DNA from: Carettochelys insculpta
Taxonomy: Eukaryota; Chordata; Testudines; Carettochelyidae
Direction of reading: 5' to 3'
Assembly: GCF_033958435.1 (NCBI RefSeq)
Contig: NC_134137.1
Span: forward strand, 180,185,501-180,249,500
DNA: 64,000 bases
Below the pieces are notes generated by a model. That model was not told the origin of the DNA. It did no database searches and saw only the letters and a list, made by a program, of their open reading frames with translations. Within the stretch, counting starts at the first letter, position 1, and every line of letters begins with the position of its first letter. The position numbers were made by a program, and so were the translations under genes. Positions 20,943 to 32,346 of this stretch are shown here, piece by piece.

Positions 20943-22965
20943 TCAAACTTGCTGTCTCTGGGCCTGCCCCAAGGATGTACGGCTTTGTTGAGAACGTCGC
21001 CTGGGAGTCCTGTATTGCTGCTGCTGTTGATGGCGCCCTTGGTTGTAGCCTTGCTGATATTGAGCACGCTGTGGTTGGTAAGTGTAGCGTCTTTGCTGAG
21101 GATAAAATTTCTTCTTCTTGTATGGGGGAGTATAAATACCCAAGGTCCTAAGTGTGGCCCTCGAGTCTTTGCTGGAGTGGAGGACCGAGTTGAATGAGTC
21201 CGCAAACAGCTTTTGCTTATCAAAGGGAAGATCCACGATCTTCGCCTGCAGGTCCCTGGGGATACCAGACGTCTGGAGCCAGGATTCCCTACGCATTACC
21301 ACTGCTGCAGCTGTTGAACGTGCCTCTGTGTCCACCGCATCCAGGGCAATCCGGACTCCCGTCCGCGATGCCGCATAGCCCTCTTGGACTATCGCCTTTA
21401 ACACCGGCTTCTTGTCCTCCGGGAGTGAATCCATGAGGGGAGTGAGTCTAGAGTAATTGTCAAAGTTGTGGTTTGGTAGATGTGCCGCGTAATTTGCCAT
21501 TCTCAATGATGGGGTAGAGGAGGAATATACCTTCCTGCCAAACAGCTCTAGCTTCTTAGCATCTTTATCCGACTCCCCCAACTTGTACTGAGACGTCTTC
21601 GGCTCTGCTGGGACAATTCGACCACCAAAGAATTTGGTTGTGGGTGACTAAAGAGGAACTCCATGCTCTTGGCTGGGACGAAGTACTTCTTATCCGCTCT
21701 CTTGTTTGTAGGCGGAATAGAGGCCGGGGTCTGCCATATGTTAGTGGCTGACTCCATAATGGCTTCGTCCAGCGGGATAGCGATTTTAGATGAAGCCAGG
21801 GGTCTCAAATTTTTCACGAGTTCATGATGCTTCTCCTGCACCTCTGCTATTTGAATGTCCTGTGTGAAAGCTACTCTTTTGAACAGCTCCTGGAATTGTT
21901 TAAGGTCATCCGGGGGGGTAACATCCCCGGGGGCCATGGCCTCATCTGGGGAGGATGAGGAGGAACCACTGGGGTACACCTCCCTCAAATCCTCTGGCTC
22001 CCGAGTTCGGTGATATACTTGCTCCCTGGAGGACTGTGAAGGGAAGTCTCGGGATTCTGGACCTAATTCCCCCTGAAACAACTGTGTTCCTGTCCCAGAG
22101 CGAGAGTGTACACGGGAGTATTGACGAGTAGCAGGGGAGGACCTGCCCTTGGATTTAGACCTGCGGTGTCTGTGTTCAGCATGATGAGGACGACCATAGC
22201 AGCATGGGCAAGGGCCCGGTGATGGAGACCTGGACCACAATCGGGGAGTGTACCCATGATGTCTGGGAGAGTGGGACCTCTGCGACGACATAGATAGTAC
22301 TCAAGGGGATCCATGCCCAGAAATGGTGAAGGTGGGCGCCGCCCCTTCCTGTGCTGGGGATCTCGGCCCCGTTGTCGGTGCTGCGCTCGGCACGGTCAGC
22401 AGCGGTGCCGCACAGGTAACTTCCTCCGGCGCCGATATGCTCCGTGCCAGGTGCCCCTGTGCCGTCAGGGCCGGTGCCACATGCGTCGGCGCCACCTATT
22501 CCAGCGCTTGCCTCGCTGGCGCTCGCGGCGCCTTCCGTGCCGCCTGTTGTGTAATCAGAGGCTCAGCCTCTGCCACGTGTGCTGCTGCTTTCATGAGCTC
22601 ACAGCTGGGGGCTTTGCGTTCCGCTCGTCCTGCCCGCTGGGCCCACCGTCAAGGATCGAGCCGGGGGGGAGTTTCCTCCTCTTCTGCACCGAGGGGGTCA
22701 AAGAGGCTGCCTTCCTTTTATGCAACCCAGAGGGCCCTTCTGCGTGAGGCTTCTCTGGCGGCTCCGGCTGGAGAGCCTTATCAAACAAGATCATTTTGAG
22801 CCTCATCTCTCTGTCTTTCGTGGCCCTGGCTGTAAGCTTAGCACAGTGGGAACACTTCTGGGTAACATGCGACTCTCCCAGGCAGCGAATGCATTCACTA
22901 TGCCTATTGGAGGCCGGCATAGCCTCGCGGCATGACTTACACTTCTTAAACCCCGAGAAGGCCAT
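20943..22965 (-). pseudogene. DIRS gag-like ORF1 (three frame pieces)
   Basis: The first piece (22965-22591) starts MAFSGFKKCKSCREAMPA and carries a cysteine/histidine cluster: C-x2-C, C-x2-C, His and C-x2-C within about 35 residues. This is typical of DIRS ORF1 N-termini. The second piece (22291-21548) is Ser/Arg/Pro-rich and then helical. The third (21581-20943) contains a conserved-looking gag core (NYAAHLPNHNFDNYSRLTPL, EGYAASRTGVRIALDAVDTE) and a Gln/Arg-rich basic tail that would bind nucleic acid. Frames change between pieces, so no full protein is possible. The plus-strand frames across it are shadows. Confidence 0.75.
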
Positions 22966-23301
22966 CGCGGTGAGTCTTTACTGTTAATAGGGTACTTAGC
23001 CACTAATCAGTGCTTTCTAACCCAAATTAACATTCACCGGCCTGCGGGGCAGCGGACGGCTTATCTAGCCGCCTTGTCCGCCCCTCTCTCCTTTGTTCCT
23101 CTTCTTTCTGCTAATATTCTCTTTCTTTCTCTGCTTTTTTTTTTTTATAGTTGTTTTTACGTGTAGTTTGTTTGGTTTTTGTCACTATCTTATCTGTCTC
23201 TGGCTTTAGCCGGAGCAGATTCCGTCTGCAGCCGATGGCGGTTGAGAAGGAGCTGGCGGGGACCGGATCGCGCACATGGCCAGGGGTTCGCAAGGGAGTG
23301 G

Positions 23302-23416
23302 CGCGCATCGGCGCATGCGCGATCCGATAGAAACTGCTAGAAGAATTCCGATCTGCAGTGCCGGGCGAGCCCGACACCTATTGTGGAGCACCCACGGGGA
23401 CCACTTGAAGAAGAAC
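23302..23416 (-). repeat. DIRS inverted terminal repeat, right (element 5' end)
   Basis: Contains GCGCATGCGCGATCCGATAG, GAAACTGCTAGAAGAATTCC and CACCTATTGTGGAGCACCCA, ending GGACCACTTGAAGAAGAAC. Compared base by base with the left repeat, I count five differences in about 91 bases, all of CpG-to-TpG/CpA type. Confidence 0.9.
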
Positions 23417-24108
<692 letters not shown>

Positions 24109-24203
24109 TAGTTCCTTCCAATAAAATGTGAGTGAAGTACAAAACTTGCTTTCTAACCTAGTTCTATAAACCAACCGTTCATTTGCTTGCGTTCCCTACT
24201 CAG

Positions 24204-24324
24204 GCATAGAGTTTTCTTTACCCTTGGTAGAAGAAACTAGGAGCAAGATGCAGAAGAACTATGAAACAAGCTCGGACACAGAAATTAACAGCCTTGAAAC
24301 AGGCAGAAACGTTGAAGAGGGAGA
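24204..24324 (+). CDS. DONSON: DONSON coding exon 6
   Basis: 121 bases from ACTCAG to GTATGT. It opens with the rest of the Gly codon, then IEFSLPLVEETRSKMQKNYE, a variable acidic linker region. It ends GA, completed by G of exon 7. Similarity to human is high only in the first residues, as expected for this linker. Confidence 0.88.
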
Positions 24325-24438
24325 GTATGTCACAAAACTGTCTGTAATTTAAATTCAGTTGCCACCGACTAGACTATGCAAGAGATATTTAATTTGGAGT
24401 GTTTTTAACAATGTAAATGTGTTTTTCCACCCCCTCAG

Positions 24439-24534
24439 GGAACAAGGAATGAGCGATGATGAAAGTTTCTCTTGGCTTGAGGAGATGGGAGTCCAAGACA
24501 AGATTAAAAAGCCAGATGGAATTTCTATCAAACT
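24439..24534 (+). CDS. DONSON: DONSON coding exon 7
   Basis: 96 bases encoding [20 protein letters not shown] then [11 protein letters not shown], almost identical to human. Donor GTATCC is weaker than the others. It ends two bases into a Leu codon completed at 26010. Confidence 0.93.
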
Positions 24535-24730
24535 GTATCCTTTAAGTACCAGAATATACTGTATTGGAAACAGATATTGGGCAGTCACTATCTCTGTGGT
24601 AAAGACCTGTAATTTTTAAATTTGTATTTTATCAATGACTGCAGTAATGGTCAGTCTGTAGAATGTTCAGTTGTGTGTGGTTTTTTTTGGTTTTTTTTGT
24701 TTTTTTTTCCTTGTAGTAAATGTTCATAAA

Positions 24731-25167
24731 GGCTGCATCTGTACTTAGTACTGCAGCTTTCCCATTTCTAAAGCAGAAGATACTGTTATAGGATTTTTTT
24801 TGTGTCGCATATTAACATAGATTCTATCGCATTGTAAAACATAACAGCTGCATCTACCTGAGCTGTAGTGCCAACAGTTAGATAAAAATGAGCGGTCTCA
24901 AAAATGCAAATGGACATTCATCTGCATATTTGTGAGATCACCAGAAAACAAGCTGTGTAGATAGGGTTCTGCCAGCAAAAACCCCCTTTGTTGGCGGCCC
25001 CTTATTCCTGATTTTTTTCTTCCTGCCCCAGGCATAAGGGGTTTTTTCCCAACAGGGTGATCCTGCTGAATATGCAAATTAGCCATGCAGATGAGTGCTC
25101 ATTTGCATTTTCAAGTGCCCTCCTTTGCATCATGCTGCTGGCAGCATGGCTCAGTGTAGATGTAGCC
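24731..25167. mobile_element. hAT-like MITE in DONSON intron 7
   Basis: Left end GGCTGCATCTGTACTTAGTA and right end GTGTAGATGTAGCC are imperfect inverted repeats of the GGCTACATCTACAC type. The interior holds further inverted pieces (AACAGCTGCATCTACCTGAG). No coding capacity. Confidence 0.6.
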
Positions 25168-26009
25168 AATGAGTGAACATACATCTGTTAACTGACCTAC
25201 TTTCTGATGAGGCTTAGAGTAATAAATACACTCTTACCAGCGTATGAAAAGAATGTTTTTTCTTTTTATGGAAAAACTGTTTTCTGTCACTAGCTTATGT
25301 GGTTATAAATTTTATCTAAGTCTAGGAGTTTAGTTCCGTGTAGCGTAACAGAAATGTACCACTGTGATGAAATGATGTAAAAATCATGTTAATCCAAGGT
25401 TTTGTGTGTGTCAACTGGTATTCCTACATATCCATATCCAAAAATTATTGTGGTATATCTCTCTCTATTTGACTGGTGTTGGGGGTTTTTTCTTTGTTTT
25501 TGTTTGACTATTTTTTAATCTTGGTAGAAACATATAAACTTCATTTGCCGTACATAGCACGCTAAGTCAAATTTACTATGTTCAACTTCCTTTTCAGTAA
25601 TCTGTATATGGCCAATCTGCAGATACCAAAGACACTTCACCTCTACAGATCCATAAGCTGTGTGTCGCCCTTCAGAATGTTTCAGTAGGAACACTTTTAT
25701 TAGATAAGATGATAGTTTGGTGAAAGATAATTGTCTACACAAACTTAGAATGTACTAGTACGACCTAAAACTGGGAACAGTACTTTATTTCATACTGGAG
25801 TTTTTCTAATACCAAAATAAATTGAAGAAAACTCATGATTTTAAAATAAAGATTAGGCCTCAACTATTTTTGAGTTAACTTTCCAGAGCAAATGTAAACT
25901 AGCAGAGACCTCCTTTTTCAGGAATATTTATTTGACTTTAACTTTTGGTCCCAGTGCATTTGATGTCTTTAAAATTCTTATGTGTTTCCTTTAACCCATA
26001 TCAACGTAG
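25168..26009 (+). other. DONSON: DONSON intron 7, 3' part
   Basis: AT-rich sequence with no recognised repeat or gene; it ends with an unusual acceptor context, CATATCAACGTAG. Confidence 0.5.
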
Positions 26010-26208
26010 CCGTAAAGAAAAAAACGAAGTGCAAATGGATCACAAGCCAGAATCTGTTGCAGTAGTGAAAGGAACAAACACATTCATGTTGCTGAACTTC
26101 TTGATAAACTGTAAGAGTTTAGTGGCTGTGGCAGGTCCCCAAGCAGGGCTTCCACCAACACTACTGTCCCCAGTTGCCTTTCGAGGTGCAACAATGCAAA
26201 CACTCAAG
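26010..26208 (+). CDS. DONSON: DONSON coding exon 8
   Basis: 199 bases. The first C completes Leu, then [39 protein letters not shown] and [20 protein letters not shown], nearly identical to human. It ends at AAG with donor GTAAGA, phase 0. Confidence 0.96.
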
Positions 26209-26986
26209 GTAAGAAGCAGAGGAAAGCATGACTTCATACATATGGTCTCAGATTGTATTAACAGCAAACTTTTTGATGTTGCCTTCAAGAAGGAAAAAAG
26301 CTTTGTTTCTTTACATATCTTTGTATGGTTACTGTTACACCAGAGATACTAATAGTACTATTTGTGCTGTTTTTATAATTTGATGTTGAAACAGCAGTTA
26401 ATTACCTCTTTATTGGGTTTTTCAGCTGATAGCGGATTTTAATGATTTGGAGGTTTAAATGTACATAGTCTCACCTTGAAGACAGTGTTAAAACTGCTCC
26501 CCCCTCCCTTCTTTTCCAAGTTGTTAAGGTTGTTCTTCTCATGTATCCTCTTAGTACTTATATTGTCTTGAGAATGTGAGCAGCTCTGTTGAGCTATGCT
26601 GGCTGGTGGATTGCTCACTTTTTAGGTACATTTTGAATCCGTGCCTTATCAATCATACTTGCACAGAGGCAGATGAGCCTGAAGAATAGCCCTGTTAATT
26701 ATGGTGCCATGGCCAAATTCCTTTATGGGATGTTTGTTCTGTCAGCCTACATTCCTCATGTAGCGTCTGCATGTTCTACCTACCACGTTGTGTAGTGTTC
26801 TTGTGCGTTAAGGTTAAATCTATAATAAAAATTCCACCATAGCTCATGCCTCATAGGGATATTGAATAAATTAATATTGCTAAAACAATTTGAGAACCTT
26901 AAAGCTGCTTTTGAAATAAAGTAGATGAAGACTTGGCATTAATCTTGATGTGTCAGACACTAAATATGTAACTTAATTGCCTCTAG
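26209..26986 (+). other. DONSON: DONSON intron 8
   Basis: 778 bases with standard GT-AG ends. Nothing else recognised. Confidence 0.6.
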
Positions 26987-27193
26987 GCTCGAAGCATCAA
27001 TTTGAAAACACCTGTTCACACCTGCTATAATGATATATTTAGCTTGGAGATCACAGGTCCTGTCATGCCACATTGTTTACATACTTTGACCATGCTGCTC
27101 AAATCTGCACAGAGGGGAGCTTTTTCTGCTGTATTATATACCCATGAACCAACAGCAGTGTTTAACACTAATGCAGGCCCAAGCTTCAGTAAG
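26987..27193 (+). CDS. DONSON: DONSON coding exon 9
   Basis: 69 codons, phase 0 at both ends, acceptor CCTCTAG and donor GTAAGC. It contains [20 protein letters not shown] then [14 protein letters not shown], conserved with human. The last eight residues (AGPSFSK region) differ from the remembered human sequence at the same point. Confidence 0.94.
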
Positions 27194-27543
27194 GTAAGCA
27201 GATAATGTCTTCCATGTTGGGTTTAATATGTTTTTATCACTAGAATTAAGAGACTAGTGAATGTGGGAAAACTGCTCTTCAGCGGGGGGATAATGACTCG
27301 ATCCCAGTTGTGGCCATTTTAATTGGTTTACAGGTTATCAGTGGTCTTGAGGAGGCTGGGATCCTGGTCATCCAACAGTGGAAAAGCATGTTCATTAACC
27401 GGTGACTGGAAACTTGTCCCTATCATTTGCTGTTCCACCAGTAGACTGCAGCTTTTCAGTGTCTACTGCTCATTGGCACAAAAATGGGTATAAAATTATT
27501 AGTAGTTTGAAACAAATCTTATTGTGAAATTGAATTTCCACAG

Positions 27544-27681
27544 GAAACAATGTGCAAGGACCTTACTAAATGTGGACTGCATCTTCAAACCTTGGATCAA
27601 TTGACTCAACTTTCAACTCTAGGAAAGTCTTCCATAAGACTCCTTGAAATGAGAGACTATGCTTACACTTGGAAATCCTAA
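27544..27681 (+). CDS. DONSON: DONSON coding exon 10 and stop
   Basis: 45 codons and TAA at 27679-27681, after acceptor TTTCCACAG. The peptide begins ETMCKDLTKCGLHLQTLDQL and ends LEMRDYAYTWKS. Human ends RDYIYNWRS, so the C-terminus is secure. Confidence 0.94.
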   Translation, partial: ETMCKDLTKCGLHLQTLDQLTQLSTLGKSSIRLLEMRDYAYTWKS

Positions 27682-27911
27682 GTGTGCTATTAGTTCCTGA
27701 AGTAAGACTAGTAGTATTTGGTCAACTCTCGACAGATGCTATTGTGCTGATGCAGCAGGAGGGGAGATACATCTACTTACTTGGGTAAGAACTTCCGTTG
27801 CACACATCACCTGTAATGCAACTTCCAGTGGAAAAACAATCTCAGTAGCCCAGCAAGAAGGTGGTCACTCTCAAAACCTGCAACCATCTGCATTTGTCTT
27901 TAATGTGTTTT

Positions 27912-27917
27912 AATAAA
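27912..27917 (+). terminator. DONSON: DONSON polyadenylation signal candidate
   Basis: AATAAA lies 231 bases after the stop codon. GT-rich sequence (GTGATCTTGTGTTTTCTCC) follows about 20 bases later, as expected for a cleavage site. Another, more distal signal could also be used. Confidence 0.55.
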
Positions 27918-28153
27918 AATTTTATAAACAAGGTGATCTTGTGTTTTCTCCTGCATAGAATTAAGATTGAGGGCCTCTTCAGAGTTAATGTACTTTTACT
28001 GTTTTTAAGGTACAGAACTGTAAAGGAACCATTTCTAGTTTCTACAGAAGGTGGAATCGATCCTGTGATATTGGACACTGGAGGTCAGTGTTTATTACTT
28101 GTTTCATTACAAACAAGACCATGAAGGGAGTAAACAGTGGTCACCCTCTCGAT

Positions 28154-28755
28154 CAGGTGTGGGTAAGGTATGGCTGATAGGTCAGATCTGGCCCCCAAAT
28201 CCTTAATTTGGTCCTTGTCTGGCCCCTACAGCTGTAGAGCAGGGAGAGATGTGGGTTCTTCCCCTACTGCTGGCAAAATCTCTCAGCTTCTGTTAGTCAT
28301 GGGCTGCCACTGCCCCCTAGCAAAATCTTTCAGCGCCTATGGGCTGGAAACTGGCCAATGGGAGTGAAGACATCTGGCAAGGGGCTGGGACAGTGCAATG
28401 ACCTGATACTGCTAGCAGCCAGGGATGCCTTCCACAGAGTGCTGGTGGTTAGGTGTGCCTCCCTGATGCAGCCTACTTCTGGCACTACTACCCAATTCCC
28501 TTCCAGACCCTGCACCAGCTCCTGTATCCTTCCACCAGACCAGAATCATCTGCTTCACTCATCCCCTCCCTGGACCCTGCATCCCAATATCCTACTCAGG
28601 TCACAACCCCCTCCATCCAAATTCCCTCTCTGGTAACACACCTCTCTCCTGCACTCAAGCCCCTATCTTGCACACCCCAGACTCTTCACTTCCTCCATAG
28701 AAAATGCAGCCCTTGAACAACAACAGCTTCGAGTGCTCCTCCACCCACCAAAAAG
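28154..28755. mobile_element. hAT-like non-autonomous element
   Basis: Begins CAGGTGTGGGTAAGGTATGG followed by GTCAGATCTGGCCCCCAAAT, the typical start of a CAG-GGTGGGCAAA-type hAT element. The right end is less clear (CTCCTCCACCCACCAAAA). The interior is C-rich; the overlapping short frames are not genes. Confidence 0.45.
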
Positions 28756-29048
28756 TTGTTATCCATTCCTGCTCATTATACCATAATAGCTGAAGGCATA
28801 TATAGAGAGTTGTAAATCTTCAGCTTTCATTAAAATGAGACACTAAGTGATAACTTTCTTGCACCATTAAAGGGAAAAAAAGATGTCTCCTTTCCAAAGT
28901 TTATTCTTAGCTGTAATGAGGATCACTCCAGTTCAGAGAAAGCACAGCTGTCATGTAAAACGAGACGTCAATACTATTGATAAAATCAGCTGGCTAAACC
29001 TACATTCAGTAATTCTGATACTGGATAGTGTGGTGGTTTTTTGTGTTT

Positions 29049-29066
29049 TTTTTTTTTTTTTTTTTT
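29049..29066. repeat. Poly-T tract
   Basis: About 18 thymines in a T-rich block (29038-29070) just before a MITE. A simple homopolymer run. Confidence 0.8.
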
Positions 29067-29085
29067 GTTTTAACATGCTATTTAT

Positions 29086-29323
29086 CAGGTTGGACCTCTC
29101 TGGTCCAGCATCCTCAGCACCTGATCAATCCTGAACAAGGAAGTTTGCAGGACATGGGGAGGTCAGCTCGACAAGGTGTGGTGCAGATTGACTGTGCAAG
29201 CCTCCCCACTTCCCACATTGGCCCCATGAGCTCCCAGCCACTGTTTAGCCTTTGCTGCTGTGGTTCTGTGGTCTAGCATGGTCCTTCCAGACCAAAGCAT
29301 CCCAGTCCAGAAAGGTTCAACCT
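29086..29323. mobile_element. Tigger-like MITE
   Basis: Left end CAGGTTGGACCTCTCTGGTC; right end GTCCAGAAAGGTTCAACCT. This is an inverted repeat pair of the same family as 6862-7212. The interior is non-coding. Confidence 0.6.
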
Positions 29324-30604
29324 ATAACAGATGCTAAGTGTCAATATTTCATTATGTAGTTCAGCTTTGGCAGACATTCACTTGACAGGTAATCAGTCTC
29401 TTTTTAAGGATGCATTTTGAAACTATTCTACAATGGAAAAAATTCATTGATGGCCAGACTGAAGCTGACAAGTCAAAGTGACTCACAGCACAATCTAAAA
29501 ACACTGATTTAATTCATGGTCAGTCAGGATGCTTTTGCTAAATTAGCCAATTGTAGCTGGTTAAAGTATTTCCCAATCATACAGTTTAAATACCATAGAT
29601 AGTAAATGAAACAATGAATTCATACTCTTCTGGTAATGAGCCACTGCTCTGTTTATGTAGATAATGCAGTGCTCCATACAGAAAACATAAATACCTCTTC
29701 TTAGCTGCAAGTAACTGAAAAACTGACACAGCTTCGAGCTATAGAATACATTTTACTACAGTGCTTTTGATAGATACTTAGCTCTTACTGTGGGCTGACC
29801 TATGTAAGTTGGAAGTCAGTGCAGCTTTGGAAGAATGAAGCTTTGGCTTGAATTTTAGCTTCTTCCATGAAACTGCAGATGAAAGTATAATTATCGACGT
29901 TACCTTAAGACATCTATTGGGTTGTGGTCAGTCCTTACCCTACTCTTTAATTGTAAGTGTCCTTGCTGAGTTACTGTGACATTAAAATGGACAAATGTGA
30001 TGGTAAAATGAGTTAACTAAGATGAGGCTTCAGCTATGCCTTTTAAACGGGCAACACTGCTTCTTGGCTTTTATGATTCATGTCTATTAAAACAAGCAGG
30101 GACTTTAAAATCAGGAACATCAAATCTTTCCTTTTGAGGGGTCTTGCTGTCACTTATACTTTCTCCCCCTTTAAGCAAAGCTAAATGTGCACAGATTAAT
30201 TCTAGTATCCACCTTTACATTGCTTTGTATTATAACCTTTATTTCTTGCAATTTTTAGATGGAACTATTTAACATCAACCAGCTCTTGGAAAAAAGGTCT
30301 ATTTGCTGTGTTGAGCAAAAGGGTGTTTTGGCTTGTGACTTTGAATCACTAATATATTTGGAGTGATCCTTTGCACATTTTATAACAGAGTACAAGTTCT
30401 CAGTGAAGCACATCTGATTGTGAAGATCATCTTGGAACCACCTGGCCCTTCTGATGGCACAACTTTATAGGTACTATACAGCCATAACCCCAGCTGAAAT
30501 TACCTTATTAATATGAAGCTGGACAACTAGAAAAACATGAACATGGACTTCATGGCCACCTCCCACAGTCTTTCACTACAGACCTTCCCACTTTCACACA
30601 TACA
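29324..30604. other. Intergenic, DONSON-SON
   Basis: About 1.3 kb in which I see no coding similarity, RNA gene or clear repeat. Confidence 0.45.
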
Positions 30605-31320
30605 GAATGGGGAGAGACTGTCTAGGAATGACTACAGCAGAAAGGGATCTAAGGCTTATAGTGGACCACATGCTAAATGAGTCAACAGTGTGATGCTATT
30701 GCAAAAAAACAAACATGATTCTGGGATGCATAAACAGGTGTGGTGTGAACAAGACACAAGAAGTCGTTCTTCCACTCTACTCTGTGCTGGTTAGGCCTCA
30801 GCTGGAGTATTGCGTCCAGTTCTGGGCAGCACAGTTCAAAAAAGACAGAGAAACTAGGGAGGGTCCAGAAAAGAGCAACAAGAATGATTAAAGGGCTAGA
30901 GAATGCAACCTATGAAAAAAGGTTGAAGAATTGGGCTTGTTTAGTTTGGAAAGGAGAAGATTGAGGGGAGACATGATAGTGGTTTTCAGGTATCTAAAAG
31001 AGAGTCATGAGGAGGAGGGAGAAAACTTGTTCTTGGCCTCTGAGGATAGAACAAGAGGCAACAGGCTTACACTGCAGCAAGGGAGGTTTAGATTAGACAT
31101 TAGGAAAAAGTTCCTAACTGTCAGGGTGGTCAAACAGTAGAATAAATTGCTAAGGGAGGTTGTGGAATCTCCATTTCTGGAGATATTTAAGAACAGGTTA
31201 GATAGATGTCTATCAGGGATGGTTTAGATAGTACGTGGTCCTGCCATTGGGGCAGGAGGCTGGACTCAATGGCCTTTCAAGGTCCTTTCCAGTCCTAGTG
31301 TTCTATGATTCTATGGCAAT
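30605..31320 (+). mobile_element. CR1 LINE 3' end
   Basis: Well preserved. It has GACTACAGCAGAAAGGGATC, GTGTGATGCTATTGC, GGAGTATTGCGTCCAGTTCT, AGAAAAGAGCAACAAGAATG, GTTTAGATTAGACATTAGG, GAATAAATTGCTAAGGGAGG, and an end in GTGTTCTATGATTCTATGG. The terminal ATTCTATG short repeat is the CR1 hallmark. It covers the C-terminal part of ORF2 (endonuclease/RT domains absent) with stops. Confidence 0.88.
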
Positions 31321-31519
31321 TGAAGCTGGTGGTTATAGGACCTATGCTATTGACTTAATTACCTAATCATGCTTCATGACATCAAATTGACCAGTGCAAT
31401 ATCTAATTCAAGAATTGAGTACCCCCCCTTGCAATTAACTGTTTTTGAACTCAGTTTTTGTTTTTAACATTTAAAAATACTGCTGCTTTCTAATGGACAT
31501 TAGACTATTGGTTATAGGG

Positions 31520-32128
31520 CAGTGGCTTACAAACTTTTTACACCCAAGATCCCTTTTTGAAGTTCAGGGCAACCTCGGCTCTACCTGCCTCTCACTTTCA
31601 TCTCTGATGGGGTATGGATGCACAAGAGAGTGAGGGGCACAGGTGCTGGGAGTTTTGTGCAAAAGGGGTCTCTAGGCAGGGGTTGAGGGTTGGGTTGCAG
31701 GAGCAAAGAGGGCAAGCTCTAGGGAATAGCTGGGGGAAAGAAGGTTTAGTGAGTGTGAGGTCTAGGTGCAAGCTCCAGCCTAGGACTGCAGGATAGAAGT
31801 ATATGCTGCAGGCAAGAGGCACTTAACACAGGCAGCTCCCAGTCCCAGTAGGCCTAAGGCAAGCAGTGTTATCACTGGCCTCATGCCACATCTGAAAATG
31901 CCTGGGGCATGTGCAGCTCCAGATGCAGGTCTTCATCTGCTGCCCAAGCCTACAAGTGTCACTCCTAAGGGCTGGTTTCCAGTCAATGGGAGCTTCTTGG
32001 ACAGTGCCAGCAGCTTCTGGAAGTAACTTTGGGCCAGGCAGGCAAGACCACATACCTGGGGCTTGAGACAGAATAGGCAGAAGCTCCAGGATTTACTAAT
32101 CAATCATGATCAATGAATTGGAAACCAC
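31520..32128. mobile_element. hAT-like non-autonomous element
   Basis: Starts CAGTGGCTTACAAACTTTTT and ends near AATTGGAAACCACAC, a weak inverted counterpart of the CAGTGGTT-type terminus. The interior is GC-rich and non-coding. Confidence 0.45.
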
Positions 32129-32131
32129 ACA

Positions 32132-32346
32132 TTTAGGGCATGTCTGTATTTACTGGAAGATGGATGCACTAGCAATTAATCTTCTGGGGTTCAGTTTAGC
32201 ATACCTGGGGGAGTGCCACTGACCCCAATACTCCTCACACTTGGGAGGATCCAGTGGTTTAAGATATGCTGATTCCACCTAGGTCATTTTCAGACCTGGA
32301 GTTGTGTATCAAATCAATTTTTTCCCCTAGTGTGGACCTGGCCTTA
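32132..32346. mobile_element. hAT-like MITE
   Basis: Left end TTAGGGCATGTCTGTATTTA; right end CTAGTGTGGACCTGGCCTTA, imperfect inverted repeats about 215 bases apart, next to the preceding element. Confidence 0.5.

Larger units (their letters stand above)
17572..23416 (-). mobile_element. Near-complete DIRS-type tyrosine-recombinase retrotransposon
   Basis: A 5.8 kb element on the minus strand, inside DONSON intron 4 and antisense to it. In element order it has: terminal inverted repeat (23416 inward), gag-like ORF (22965-20943), reverse transcriptase, RNase H and methyltransferase-like region (20826-19008), tyrosine recombinase (19176-18081), an internal complementary region (17937-17835), and the second terminal inverted repeat (to 17572). 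The outer ends read GTTACTC... at the left and ...GAAGAAGAAC at the right. This is the classical DIRS plan: no integrase, no long direct repeats, no visible target duplication. Several frameshifts and one decisive stop codon make it inactive. Confidence 0.92.

Noticed and set aside
19974..22799. Plus-strand frames of 95-158 codons over the DIRS element
   Set aside because: They are antisense shadows of the gag and RT frames and have no motif of their own.
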